From Micractinium sp. NFX-FRZ (taxonomy: Eukaryota; Chlorophyta; Trebouxiophyceae; Chlorellales; Chlorellaceae): 64,000 bases of DNA. The DNA lies in assembly GCA_029339195.1 (NCBI GenBank), contig JAPTJF010000281.1:19229-83228 (forward strand), written 5' to 3'. The notes under the pieces are model-generated. The model made no database searches and was not told the origin of the DNA. It worked only from the letters and a program-made list of their open reading frames with translations. Below are positions 11,245 through 21,907 of this stretch, piece after piece. The stretch's first letter is position 1; every line of letters begins with the position of its first letter. Made by a program: the position numbers and the translations under genes.

Positions 11245-14200
11245 ATGCGCGCCTGCGCGGAGGTGTCCCCAGGTGCACATGTACAGATGCACACGACTTG
11301 AGTTTCAGGATAGCGCGCTGCAGCGAAGACAGACTGTGCTCTCCCTCTCGCCGCCGCCGCCGCCGCTGCCGCCGCCGCCAGTGAACCCCTCGCCCTCTGC
11401 CGCCCAATTCGCAGGGCTGTATGTCGGCGGCATCACCGCCCTGGACCACATCGAGGCCCTGCGTATCACCCACGTGTTGGTGAGCTCCATCAAGTCGCAC
11501 CGCACAAGTGCAGCAGCTGGGCGTGCCCGGCGGTTGTGCTGCCAGGGACCGCCCCTTGCCCCTCCGAGCGCTGCTGCGCCCGCCGCCGCCGTCGGCAGCC
11601 CCACTCCCCGTCTGCCCCACCCTCATGTTCCCTGCAAGACCCTCACTATTTCCCTCCCTCCACGGTGCAGTCGGTGCTCAATGACGCTTCCAGCCTGGAG
11701 CACCCGCAGCTGGCGGCCTGCCAGCAGCGGCACTCTGTGGAGGTGGCAGACACAGAGGGAGCCAACCTGCTGAGCCTGCTGCCCGCTGCCGTGGCCTTCA
11801 TCGCAGCAGCACTGGGCGGCAGCACCACCAGCACCACCAGCAGCGGCGGCGGTGGCAAGCACGGCAGCAGCAAGGTGCTGGTACACTGCGCGCAGGGGGT
11901 GTCTCGCAGCGCCGCTGTGGCAGCGGCTTACCTCATGGCGGCGTCTGCCACGTCAGCAGCTCCTGCGGAGGCGCAACAGGCCGCCGCCATCGACGCCAGC
12001 GCCAGCGGCAGTGGCCCGCTCGCGCCCGCGGAGGCGCTCAGTGTGCTGCGCCGTGCCTGGCCCTCGGCCTGCCCCAACAGCGGGTTTGATGGGCAGCTGG
12101 AGCTTTGGTATGCAATGGGGTGCCGCCTGGAGGAGAGCTACGTCCCCTACAAGCGCTTCCTGCTGCAGCAGGTGGGGCGGGGTCAAAAGGAGAGTATGTT
12201 TTTCCTGGGACAGGGGTGATCCGTCCCGTGGAAGCGCTTCCTGCTGCAGCAGGTGGGCCTGGTGTTGCTTAGCCACCGGTGTGTGTGTCAGGTCTTCGTG
12301 TGTGAGTTGGGTGCCGGCGGAAGCAGAGCTACATCCTCTGCCGAGCGCCACCCGCCCACCAACAGTCCTGTGGTCTGCATCCGCCCTGCCCTCCCTCCCT
12401 CCCTCCTGCCCTCCCTCCTGCCCGCCACCCACAGGCCCACTTTTTTCCTGCCCCCTCTCCCACCCTCCTGCCCGCCACCCGCAGGCCTGCTTTCCCCCTG
12501 CACTAAGTCTGCTCAACTCTGTTTGCACGCTTCCCCCCTGCCCTCCCTCCCTCCCTGCTGCCCGCCACCCACAGGCCTGCTTTCCCCCTGCCCCCCCTCC
12601 TGCCCCCCTCCCCCGCACCCTTGCAGGCAGCCCAGCACTACCAGGAGACGGGGGGGCTGCCTGCCTACCCGCCTTCCTTCCTTTGCCAACTTTCACCCCT
12701 GCCCTCCCTCCCTCCTGCCCGCCCCCTTGCAGGCAGCCCAGCACTACCAGGAGACGGGCGGCCTGCCTGAGGCGGCAGCGCTGCCCCTGCCGGCAGAGGC
12801 CCCCGGGGGCGGCGCCAAGGTGTACCGCTGCCGCAAGTGCCGCTGCCTGGTGGCCACCTCGCACAACGTGGTCGACACAGAGCAGGTGGGGGGGGGGCGG
12901 CTGTGTGTGCCGGCTTGCTGCCTGGTTGGTGGGCCAACGCGGGTGAGGTCGTTCAGGGGGGGCTTGAGCGCCCATGCTTCTTGGGGCTGCTTGCAGCTGG
13001 TGGCTGGCTGGCTGGGTGGGCAGCCGCCACGGAGGGCACCTGGTGGCTGCTGCTGCTGGGGCTCCTCTCTGCTATTCCCCCTTCTTGTTCCCCTGGCTGA
13101 GTGGCTGGTGGGTGGGTGGGCGAGAGCGTTTGTGAGGCGGGTGGGCCCATGCTGTGCACGCTGGGCCGCTGGGCCGTCAGCGGCGCGGTGCCCGCTGCGC
13201 GTGCTCTGCATCGGCCTGCGTCAGCACACAGCCGTGAAGGGCGGGTGCGCAGGGTCCCAGGTTTTAAGGTTGCTTCTGAGCATGTAGCTCCTCACGGCAG
13301 CAGCACAGGCAGCTGTATAGATGCAGAGAGCCGCGCAGGTGGCGCGGTGCTGCGCCGGCCTGGTGCCCCTTGTCGCCAGCACTGCTGCCGCCTTTGCCCC
13401 CTCGAAAGCAGCACCAGCCCTGCTGCCTGGGCTCCTGCTGGCCTTGGATGGGGCTTGGGAGGTGGGCTGAGGGCGGGGCAGCTGCAACGGTGGGAGCCAA
13501 GGTCCAGAAACGAGCACTGGCCACCAGCGCCGGCGCGCTCGCGGGCGTCTGCTGCGCCCGCCCACAAGCTTCCGGTGGTGGTCTGACCCCGCCCAGCTGT
13601 GCCTGCACCAACCGGTGCCCTCATCCGCCCAGCTGCGCTCCTGTCGCGCCTGTGCCCTCCCGCGCCTGCAGGGCGCCGGCGCCGCCGCCTTCAGTTGGCG
13701 CAAGCGCGACAAGCATCAGCGGCAGGCGCTCGACAGCGGCGACGGTGGCGGCGGCGGTAGCAGCGGCAGCAGCAGCAGCACAGAGGATGGGAGCCTGTTT
13801 GTGGAGCCTCTTCGGTGGATGTGTGAGGTTGGGGGCAGCAGCGGCGACAGCGTGGTGGGCGGCGCGGTGCAAGGGAAGCTGTACTGCCCCAAGTGAGTGA
13901 GGGTGTGCGGTACGGTTGTAGGTCAGCGGTTATGGAGAGGGTACTGGGCAGGGGAGTGCACTGCCCGTAGTGCTGAGGGGTTATTTGGTAGGTTTAAGGG
14001 AAGGAAAGGGGAAGCTGCATGCACCATTTTGTGAGTATGGGCAAGGTGTGGTGCAAGGCCTTGGAAGGGTAATGTCGGAGCTAGGATGGGCAACGCGACG
14101 AGCAAGGGCAAAGGGCAGGGGAAGCTGCCCCCACGGAGGCTGGGTGTTGGTAAAGGGTGGGGCAAGGGAAGGATCACGGGGGACAGGTGGGGTAGGATCG

Positions 14201-17200
14201 AGGGTTGAGCGAAAGCGTGGGGCAAGGGTGTGCTGTCCCGAAAAGGGGTGGAGGCCTTCAACCCTCATGCTGCCTGCCTGCCTACTCTACACCTGCACTT
14301 GCCGCGCTGCCTCCTCTGCGCCGTCTGTGCAGGTGCCAAGCCCGCCTGGGCTCTTTCAACTGGGCAGGCAAGCAGAGCAGCAGCGGCGCGTGGGTCACCC
14401 CCGCCTTTCAGGTGCGGTGGGGTGCGGTGGGGACTGGCTGGCAGGTGTGGGCGGGTGGGGGTGCAGGCATTGGGAGGACGCGGCACCGCACTCTTTTTCT
14501 TGAATTAAAAGAGCTTCAACACACAGACAAGACTTGCACAGGTGGCGCAGGCCAGCGGCGCACTGGTGGCGGCGCAGGCGGTAGGAGGAAGCACGCTGAC
14601 GCCCGCCTGACCTGCTGTCACCCTCATCCTTTTACCCCTCTGTTGCCCCCCTTGCCCCGCAGCTGCACCTCTCAAAGCTGGACTCTGTTGACCCTCGCCC
14701 GCCAGCAGCCCTGTCAGGCATCCGCCAGCCCCGCATGCTCAGCACGCCCAGCATGCCCAGCACAGGCACCAGCACCAGCAGCCAGGCAGCAGTCGCGGCG
14801 GCAGTGGCGGGCGCGGCGGAGCAGCTGCAACGAACCACGCTGGCAGATGCACCAGCATCCGCACGCACAGCCGAAAGCGGCGGCAGCGGCGACGGCGTCT
14901 GCAGCAGCAGCGCTGCTTCCAATGGCAGCAGCGGCGGCAGCAGCAGCAAGCGCTTCCAGTACTTGGTGCTTGATTGCGATGGCGTGCTGGTGGACTCGGA
15001 GCGGGCCAGTTGTGAGGCGCTGCGCCAGGCCATCCTGCAGGTGGGGTGGAGGGAGGGGCACGGACGGGACAGGGGGAGAAGGGCAGGGATGGGATGGCAA
15101 GCGGGACAGGGGGAGAAGGGCAGGGATGGGGTGGGAAGCGGGACAGGGGGAGAAGGGCAGGGGTGGGGCGGGAAGAGGGGTAGGGACGGGATGTAGAGAA
15201 GGCTGCACGCCTGTCATCTGCTCCGCCGCCTGCCTGCGCCCTCGTCCCGCCAGCCAGGTGCCTGTGCCCCCCTTGCTCAACCCGGTGCCCCCAGCTACCT
15301 GCCCTTACCTGGTATGTCGACGTCCCCCATCCCCTTCCTGTTCCGTGCATTTCCCCAGCCCCCACCCGCTCCGGCGGGCCCCCACATATGCCCCCCTCCA
15401 TGTGAGCTCCCTCCCTCCCTCCCTCCCTCCCCCCCACGTGACCTCCCTCCCTCCCTCCCTCCACAGGTTACCGGCTTTGACATCCCCCACTCCTTCCCCC
15501 AAGACTTCCAGCCCGTGTTTGGCATGGATGTGCGGCACTGCGTGGAGTACTACCAGCACCGGTTTGGCAAGTGAGCTGGTTCCATCAAACCGGCTGGCTG
15601 GCTGGGGGGGAATGCAGGGCGAGTTCGCGCGGCACAGCGTGGACCACTGCCAGCGGCGGTTCAATCAATGAGTGCCTTTGGTAGCGCCTGCTGCACGGCC
15701 GGCCGCACTGTACTGCTTTCTGTGTCTGAGAGGTCCAGTGGCAGCGCAACCTGGGCACTAGTACCGCCGGCCTGTCTAGCGGCTGCTGGGGGGTGACCTG
15801 GCACTGCCCCTCAGCCTCGTATCATGCTCTGCGTGCCCGCCCGCCCTGACTGCCCACTGCTGCGTCCCCCCGCTGGCCAAAGCAACAGCCAGGAGTTGCT
15901 GCTAAGGTGTCGATCAACGTGGTATACAGGAAGGCATCTGCCAGCGTCTCATCCTTCTTTCCTTTGCTCTTTTCCTCTGTTCTTTGCCTTGCCTGTAGGC
16001 AGGAGTGGGGGGGCGCTGCTGAGGTGGCGGCCAAGGTGTCTGATGTGAAGGAGGGCATCTACCAGAGGCTGACTGCGGGTGGCATCGAGGCCTTCCCAGG
16101 CGTGGCTCAGCTGGTGGCCCAGGTGGGAACGGACGGGCTTGGGAGGTGGTGGCGGTGGGCAGCTGAGTGGAGCAGAAGCCTTCCCGGGGTGTGGCTCTGC
16201 TGTGCGTGCAAGCAAGCGTGAGTGTGGGGCAGGTGGGGTTGATGCAGCGAGCAGGTTGGGGTGGGTGGGCGGGCAGATCGGGCAGCATCTGCAGCCATGT
16301 CCCTACTGGGCAGCGGCCCCTCGCTGCCGCCCAAAGTTGGTGGCGCAGATCGTGGTGTGTGTGTGTGTGGTCTCGCTTGGGCAGCGCTCTACATCCACCT
16401 CCGATGCCACTCCCCCTCCCTCACCTCCCCTCCCTCTGGCCTGCCGCCCAGCAGGCGCAGCGGATGGGCCTGGCGGTGGCGCTCGCCTCCAGCGGCAGCC
16501 CCGAAAAGATTGCGCACAACCTGGGCAGCAGCGGGCTGGCGCCGCTCTTCCCGGACCCCCACCTGGTGACCGCTGTACAGCATGGTATTATGGTTTGGTC
16601 TGTGTAGTCTGTTCAGCTCTCAAAGCTTTGAGGTCCCCGCCTCCTGCCCTCGGCGTGCAGCCTGCTGGTGCTGCCCTGCCGCCACTGCCGCTTGTCCGTG
16701 CTGTGCCGGCGTGCGCGCGGTGGGGCTCCTGAGAACAATCACTCTACGCGGCCGGGGGCATCGTGTCTCCATGCCCGGGCTCCTAACAACCGGCCAGGCC
16801 GACTCCCCCCTCCCGCCTCTCCTGCCTGCCTGCCTGCCCCACTGCACATTGTCAGTGCAAGCCACGTAGCCCATGGCAAGCCAGATGTACGTGGAACGGC
16901 TTGAAAGCAACACCCGCATCCCCCGCCGCCTGCAGGTTGTCAGCGCCAAGCACGTGGCCCGTGGCAAGCCTGCGCCCGACGTGTACTTGGAGGCGCTGCG
17001 CCGCCTGGGGTGCGCAGATGCCAGCCGAGCGTTGGTTGTGGAGGATGCGGGTGAGAGGGAGGGAGGGGGGGAGGGAGGGAGGGAGGGGACGAGGGAGGGA
17101 GGGAGGGAGGGTGAGAGCGAGGGAGGGAGGGAGGGAGGGAGGGAGGGAGGGAGAGAGGGAGGGGGCGAGTGATCTGAGTGATTGAGTGGTCTGCTGGGTT

Positions 17201-17548
17201 GGTGGAGGCTGCACTGTTGGCTCAAACCTTGTGGCGCATCCACGCCTCCACGCCCCGCACACATCCCTCTCCTGCATCTCTCTGCTCCGCGCCGCTGAAT
17301 GACTTCCGCGTCTCCCTCCTCGCCTCCTCTCCCCACCTTCCCAAACAGTGAACGGCCTCAAGGCGGCCAAGGCGGCGGGCTGCTTTGCCGTCGCAGTCTG
17401 CACCTCCCTGCCAGCTGGCATGCTGGAGCCGCATGCTGACCTGGTGCTGACTCACCTGAGGGACCTGGACCTGGCAGCTGCGGAGCAGCTGGCTTCAGGG
17501 GGCGGCGGCGGCGGGAGTGCCAGCAACGGCAGCAACGGTGGCACATGA
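11245..17548 (+). CDS. YVH1/DUSP12-type dual-specificity phosphatase fused to a HAD-family phosphatase
   Basis: Exons 11245-11272, 11415-11479, 11671-12171, 12733-12885, 13672-13892, 14333-14411, 14663-15040, 15467-15570, 15999-16122, 16455-16565, 16936-17050 and 17349-17548 give about 692 residues. The N-terminal part has PGLYVGG, the phosphatase loop VHCAQGVSRSAA (Cys codon 11887-11889), and the split YVH1 zinc domain (YRCRKCRCL, then LYCPKCQARLGSFNWAG and WVTPAFQLHLSKLDSV). YVH1 proteins normally end there. Here the frame stays open through a ~70-residue Ser/Thr/Ala-rich linker into YLVLDCDGVLVDSE (HAD motif I), VALASSGSPEK (II), ARGKPAPDVY (III) and VVEDAVNGLKAAKAAG (IV). YVH1 acts in ribosome maturation. 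The HAD half resembles CbbY/phosphoglucomutase-like enzymes, substrate unknown. TGTAA at 17731-17735 may mark the 3' end. Confidence 0.88.
12231..12256 (+). repeat. Echo of phosphatase exon 11671-12171, 3' edge
   Basis: The exon end with its donor (AAGCGCTTCCTGCTGCAGCA then GGTGGG, 12151-12176) is repeated 80 bp downstream in the intron in the same orientation. Confidence 0.85.
12617..12664 (+). repeat. Echo of phosphatase exon 12733-12885, 5' edge
   Basis: The acceptor and first ~30 coding bases of the exon (AAQHYQETGG, 12724-12771) occur 107 bp earlier almost unchanged. Splicing at the first copy would shift the frame before the zinc cysteines, so the second copy is taken as the real acceptor. 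Confidence 0.85.
15062..15185. repeat. About 37-bp minisatellite in intron
   Basis: Three to four tandem units of a G-rich sequence (core GACAGGGGGAGAAGGGCAGG) lie in the intron after the HAD motif I exon. Confidence 0.85.
16850..16896 (+). repeat. Echo of HAD motif III exon, 5' edge
   Basis: A degraded copy of the first ~45 bases of exon 16936-17050 (VVSAKHVARGKPAPDVY) reads VSASHVAHGKPDV and lies about 85 bp upstream in the intron, same orientation. It lacks the clear acceptor. Confidence 0.75.
17055..17165. repeat. GGGA simple repeat in intron
   Basis: About 110 bp of imperfect (GGGA)n directly follow the donor of exon 16936-17050. Confidence 0.9.
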
Positions 17549-18576
17549 GTGATCCCACCCTCACGTTGGACCTGGACCTGGCAGCTGTGGAGCAGCTGGC
17601 TTCAGGAGCGGGGACTGGAGAGGTAGCAGCAGCAATTTGCTTGTCCCCCTTTTCCCCTTTTCTTCCAAATGGCCCGGCGGAGCCCATCCGCCCCCTGTCC
17701 CGGTCCAAGAGGGCTACTATGCGGGGTGACTGTAACACACGCTCAGCAACGGCAGTGATTGCAGTGGGCGCAACTGGCTGGCTGGCTCCCTGCTGCGCAG
17801 GAGGGGGGCGGCCAGCATGCCTGCAGGGTATTGCTGTGCGTCTTCTTTGAAGTGTGCTGGCAAAGCATTCTTTGTGAAGGAATGTTCCGTTTTGAAAAAA
17901 CATTTTTGTTTTTTCAAAACGGAACACTGGGTGCTGAAGCATGGCACCACAACACTGCCAGCCGAAGCGGGCCGCATGACACCCGCACAACAGGGGTCCG
18001 AGCGCCGACAGGCGCCGCTGGCGCCAGGGCCGGGGGATGCGGCCGGGATGGCGGCAGCACAGGGTGTTTGTGTGCTCGGAGCCTTAAGTGGGTGCCCTCT
18101 CATTGCCAGGCTCAGCCACTGCCTCACCAACTGCTACTCACCCGGACACGCTTCCTGCGACTGCTGGTTACAAGTCTGTACATGCATGATTGTCCATGAA
18201 ATCGTTCCTCTTGGTAGAGCTAGCAGCAGGGGCGCGCCCGCTGCTGATACGGGGGCTAGGCGGGGCCGGCGGGGCCTGCTACATGCACAACCCTGCCCAG
18301 CCTGCATAGGGCAGCTCATCAACAGCGCGGCCCACCAGCTGCAGGTGTGGAAGCTGCAGTCACCCACAGAACAAGGCGGTGGGGGCCAAAGCTGCATTCA
18401 CGCTACGCTGGGTTCAGTATCCGTGCTGGGGGCGCGGCACGGCAAGGGCTGCCTGCAGTGGGCTGCTAACAATATGTTAAACATACTAGGTGTAGAAAAT
18501 ATTAATAAACCAACGGATTCAAAGGCATTCATAAATTCTTTTAAATAGTCTAGTGACATGGCCTGCCTTGGCCGGA
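17549..18576. other. Convergent intergenic region
   Basis: Lies between two gene ends. It holds a copy (17570-17608) of the last coding stretch of the upstream gene (source 17463-17501, coding RDLDLAAAEQLAS), a perfect 20-bp-arm hairpin at 17883-17926, a TGTAA at 17731, a minus-strand TGTAA (18168-18172) and an AT-rich patch at about 18466-18550. I see no supported coding sequence. Confidence 0.65.
17883..17926. repeat. Perfect inverted repeat, 20-bp arms, 4-nt loop
   Basis: The two arms, 17883-17902 and 17907-17926, are exact reverse complements around a TTTT loop. The sequence is AT-rich in GC-rich surroundings. It lies 335 bp beyond the stop of the phosphatase fusion gene. It could be a transcript-end structure or a remnant of a foldback element. 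Confidence 0.95.
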
Positions 18577-21013
18577 TCACAGGGCATCCACCTTCCAGGT
18601 CACCGCTGCGGTGCCCAGGCCGCACGGAACATCCACGCCTCGCTCCCACTCCTGCCTGAGCACCCGCCCCAGCTGCTGCTCAGCCTTGCGGCGCTGGGAG
18701 TGGCGCTGGGAGCGCCGCACAAGGAGGCAGGCTGCGAATGCGGGCAGCGGGGCGCCCACTGCGGTGTGCAGCCAGGCTATGACCCGGATGGCCCGCTCCA
18801 GCTGCGCCTTGGCGCTGGCGGCGCCTGCAGCAGCACCGTGAAGGAGGGCGAGGGCAGCCGCTGTCGGCCACAAGTGCCCCCCCTTGCGCTGCGCTGGCTG
18901 GCTAGCCCCTCAGCATGTGGCCACCGTTGTTGGGTGCTGTCACGGCGCAGCCCCAAGCGGTCACCCGCTGCAAGCAGGAGTGGCTGGCCGCTTGGCAGGC
19001 AAAAGGCTGGCGAGTGGCGTACCAGCGGCAGACCACTTGGCCTCCTCAATGTCTAAGACCTTGGTGCCGCCGCGGCTGTCCAGTCCAAAAGGCACGTCAA
19101 CCTCCAGCTCCCGCTGCAGCGACCCCGCCAGCGCCATCAGCAGCGCCATGTCGGGCTGCCAGCGGCGCTCGCCAGGGGCCACACGCGTGCGCAGCAGTGC
19201 ATCCAGCGCCCGTGGCGCGCGCCCGGCAGCGGCCGCCTCCAGGTCAGCGACCTTTGCTGCAGACGCCAGGCAGGCAAGGCGGCGAGTCAAACACAGCAAG
19301 CCCCGCTGTGTCACGGGAGGTGGCAGTGGTAGGCCAGGGCACGGCCAGCAGGCTCGAAGATGCGGCTGCCGCTTAGCAAGAGCAGTCACCTTGGCAGTAG
19401 TCCCGCCACAGCAGCAGCGCTTGCAGCGCCTCCGTATCGGGCGGAAGTAGGCCTGCTACCTGCGGCCAGCAGGCAGGGGCAGGATCCCGGGTGTGTCGTG
19501 CTCGGCAGCGGGAGCATGTGCTTACGTGAAAGCGTGGGTGCAGTGCACAGGCTGAAGAGGGCTTGGGTTTGCGTCCGAAGCCAGTGATGCGCAGCAGGCG
19601 CAGGCCTGCAAGCAGCAAGGCGGGACAGCTGCACGGCAACACCTCCCTGCCCCCCCCCACCCCTACTTAGCCAACGCTTGCTCACCTGACTGACTTGGTC
19701 AGCCTCTCGCGCCCACTGCACCGCCGTCTGCGGCGCCTCTGGCAGCGCCGCCCACTCCTGCACCGCAGCCGGGGTCGCATCCTGCGCAGGCAAGAAGCAG
19801 GGCAGTGGGGCAGGACTCGCTTACAAGGCAGTGGGGCAGGGCTGCGTGTGCATGCACCTCCGCTTAAGCCACTCGACGTGCGCTCGCGCAGTGCCCGGCT
19901 TGTCCGGGCAGCAGCTCAGCTACTTCTGCAACTGGCACTCCCACTGGCACTGCACCACACCGCATTGCACCGCATCGCACAGCACAGCACAGCAGCGCAG
20001 CACAGCACAGCGCAACACACGGCACAGCACACCATGCAGGTCCTGAGGCTCTTGCGGATTGGCGACCACAGCAGGCATGCGTTGCGCAGTAGGGCATGCG
20101 CTGCGGCGCCTGCTGTGGTCGCCAATCCGCAAGAGCCTCAGGACCTACATGGTGTGCTGTGCCGTGTGTTGCACAGTCCTGCACAGCAGCAACCATGGCG
20201 CGCAGGGCAGGCAATCATGCATGCGCCTCGCACACCTATGCCTCGTGCGTGCTGCACAGCCAAGGCAAGGGTGCTGGCAGGGCAGATGCACCCTAGCCGC
20301 TGCAGGCGGCAGGCGGCAGAAAGGCGGGGCACCGCATGTGGCAGCTGCCCACACACCTGGTGTACCAGGGTGGCACGGAACGCTGCAGCTGCGCGCGGCC
20401 ACCTGGCAGGCCGCAACCTTTTGAGCAGCTGGACCGGCTGCTTGAACAGCTACCGCTTGCAGTCGCCATGGCGGGGGCCGAGACTTGCCACTGCATCGAA
20501 CAAGTCGCCCAGGCCGGTGTTCACATCCTGCCTGAGCACCCTTAGGCCAGTATTCACATCCTGCCTGAGCACCCCCACCTGCCGCTGAACAATTTTTTCT
20601 ATACCTTGCAGCAGGCGTTCCTCAGAGCTGACCTCTGGCGGTGGGCCTGCCGGGCCCACAGGGCTGCCTGCCGCGGCGGCATGTGGGCGCTGCTCCGAAG
20701 CCGCCTCGGACTCCGGCCCCGCCCCCGCCCCTGCTGCCCCGGCCGGCAAATTAGCTGCTGGAGGCCCTTGCTCATGCTGGCCCTGTTGGTCGTCGCCTCC
20801 CTTGTAGGCTGCTGACGCGGTCCCTCGACGGCGGGTGGGTGTGGTGGGGGCCCTGATGTGCCGCAAAGTCGGCTGGGCTGGCGTGAACTGCGATCCCGGC
20901 ACCAGGGGCGCTGGGTACCTGGCCGCTATCATGGCGCGCTTCCGGGGTGACGCAGCCCCCGACGAGAATGACTGGGGGCATGTTACTGCTGACGAGAGGA
21001 GCCGCAGCGCCAT
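18577..21013 (-). CDS. Unrecognised multi-exon protein, possibly plastid-targeted
   Basis: Four 3' exons fit perfectly by phase: 19686-19781 (QEWAALPEAPQTAVQWARE), 19390-19459 (LLPPDTEALQALLLWRDYCQ), 19023-19256 and 18577-18824. The first exon probably starts at 21013 with an Arg/Ser/Ala-rich presequence and runs to about 20486 (phase-0 donor) or 20455. An intervening exon may be missing. The first exon has a tandem 10-residue repeat (VLRQDVNTGL twice). Exons at 19023 and 18577 each contain a related stretch: LEVDVPFGLD and RGVDVPCGLG. The latter exon also has a hydrophobic segment (VIAWLHTAVGAPLPAFAACL) followed by a basic helix. No family recognised. A 65-bp hairpin lies in the first intron. 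TTACA at 18168-18172 may be the polyadenylation signal on this strand. Confidence 0.55.
20012..20172. repeat. Long inverted repeat, 65-bp arms, intronic
   Basis: Arms 20012-20076 and 20108-20172 are reverse complements with one mismatch and a 31-nt loop. It lies in the first intron of the minus-strand unknown gene. A transcript would fold into a near-perfect 65-bp hairpin. There is no obvious target-site duplication. It may be a foldback (MITE-like) element or a small-RNA hairpin precursor. Confidence 0.93.
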
Positions 21014-21274
21014 GGCGCGGTTTGCATGCTGCGCTGGGCCGCACCACTGATGTCAACACCAATCCGCCCCCAGCGCCTGTCCTTTATCTCTCATCAATAA
21101 TTTAGGAAGATTAATCAGTTACAAGACCATGTACAGTGATGGACGGCAGCCCTGCTTGCAGTAGTGTGGGCGGGTGTCTGACGCGCTGGCGCCCCCAGCG
21201 CCCGCTCACCGCTCGGTCAGCCGGTGCACGGCTGCTGGCTGCCTTGCGTGCATGGGCGCTTCTACATGGCGCAG

Positions 21275-21801
21275 TTAGACTAGAAACAGGTCTATGTAGC
21301 CGGAGTTCAGCGTGGAGATCAGCACCATGGCAACATTCAGAACAGAGGATAGCTCTGCGCCGATGCTCAAACCGAGGCGGCGTGGAAATAGGCCAGCAGA
21401 GGGGTTGGGCCCTTCCTGTCCCGCTGCTGCTGGGGCTCGGGCCACCGTTGCTCAAACTGTCGGTGGCTGGCCCGACCGCTGCACTTACTCCTCGCATGTC
21501 AATGGCCCTGGCTGCAGCTGGGCGCGCGCCCGCAGCCAGCCACGCAGCAGGCCGAGGAGGGGTCTGTGCCCTGCTAAAAGCAGATTCAGAAGCTGAGAAC
21601 TTGTACAACGACTTCTTCGTTGCGCAGCACAACGGCCATGACGGCATGCAGCGCAGCGAGCCGCTGCATCCTGAACGCCACTTGCAGCTCTTTCCAGGCT
21701 AGCAGCAGCTTGCGCATCAGAGGCAGCAGCAAAGGAGAAGGCAGCTGCTGGAGGCAGCGCTGTGTGTCGGTCGCGGACTGGCTGCCAGTGGCGGTGGCAA
21801 T
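21275..21801 (-). pseudogene. Possible decayed or very-short-intron gene, minus strand
   Basis: Three neighbouring minus-strand stretches look protein-like but do not join in one frame. They are 21601-21801 (67 codons between TAG acceptor and GT donor, including RKLLLAWKELQVAFRMQRLA and LRNEEVVVQ), about 21486-21570 (RPLLGLLRGWLRARAQLQ), and 21275-21460 ending with LNVAMVLISTLNSGYIDLFL, one residue and a stop at 21275-21277. Joining them needs introns of only ~30 nt or frameshifts, so decay is likely. A minus-strand TGTAA (TTACA 21119-21123) lies 150 bp past the stop. Function unknown. Confidence 0.35.
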
Positions 21802-21907
21802 CTACCCACCCAAGGGCGACAGGTGCCCCCACTGTAGCGCTGCCAACGTCACCATCGTCACACCTGAAGAGCTGGCCTCGTCAGTGAAGGTGCGGCTGCA
21901 GCAGTGA
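21786..21907 (+). CDS. Possible terminal exon of an unrecognised plus-strand gene
   Basis: An open stretch ending in a stop at 21905-21907 encodes YPPKGDRCPHCSAANVTIV and EELASSVKVRLQQ. It has a CxxC pair reminiscent of a zinc ribbon or thiol site. TGTAA follows at 22087-22091. No convincing upstream exon was found, and it overlaps the edge of the minus-strand fragment described separately, so one of the two may be fortuitous. Confidence 0.3.

Noticed and set aside
12617..12664. Upstream acceptor for the YVH1 zinc-domain exon
   Set aside because: Use of this copy shifts the frame and loses the zinc cysteines; the second copy restores them.
11953..12975. 340-codon minus-strand open frame opposite the YVH1 region
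   Set aside because: Shadow of the coding exons and of C-rich introns on the other strand; the plus-strand phosphatase signature is unambiguous.
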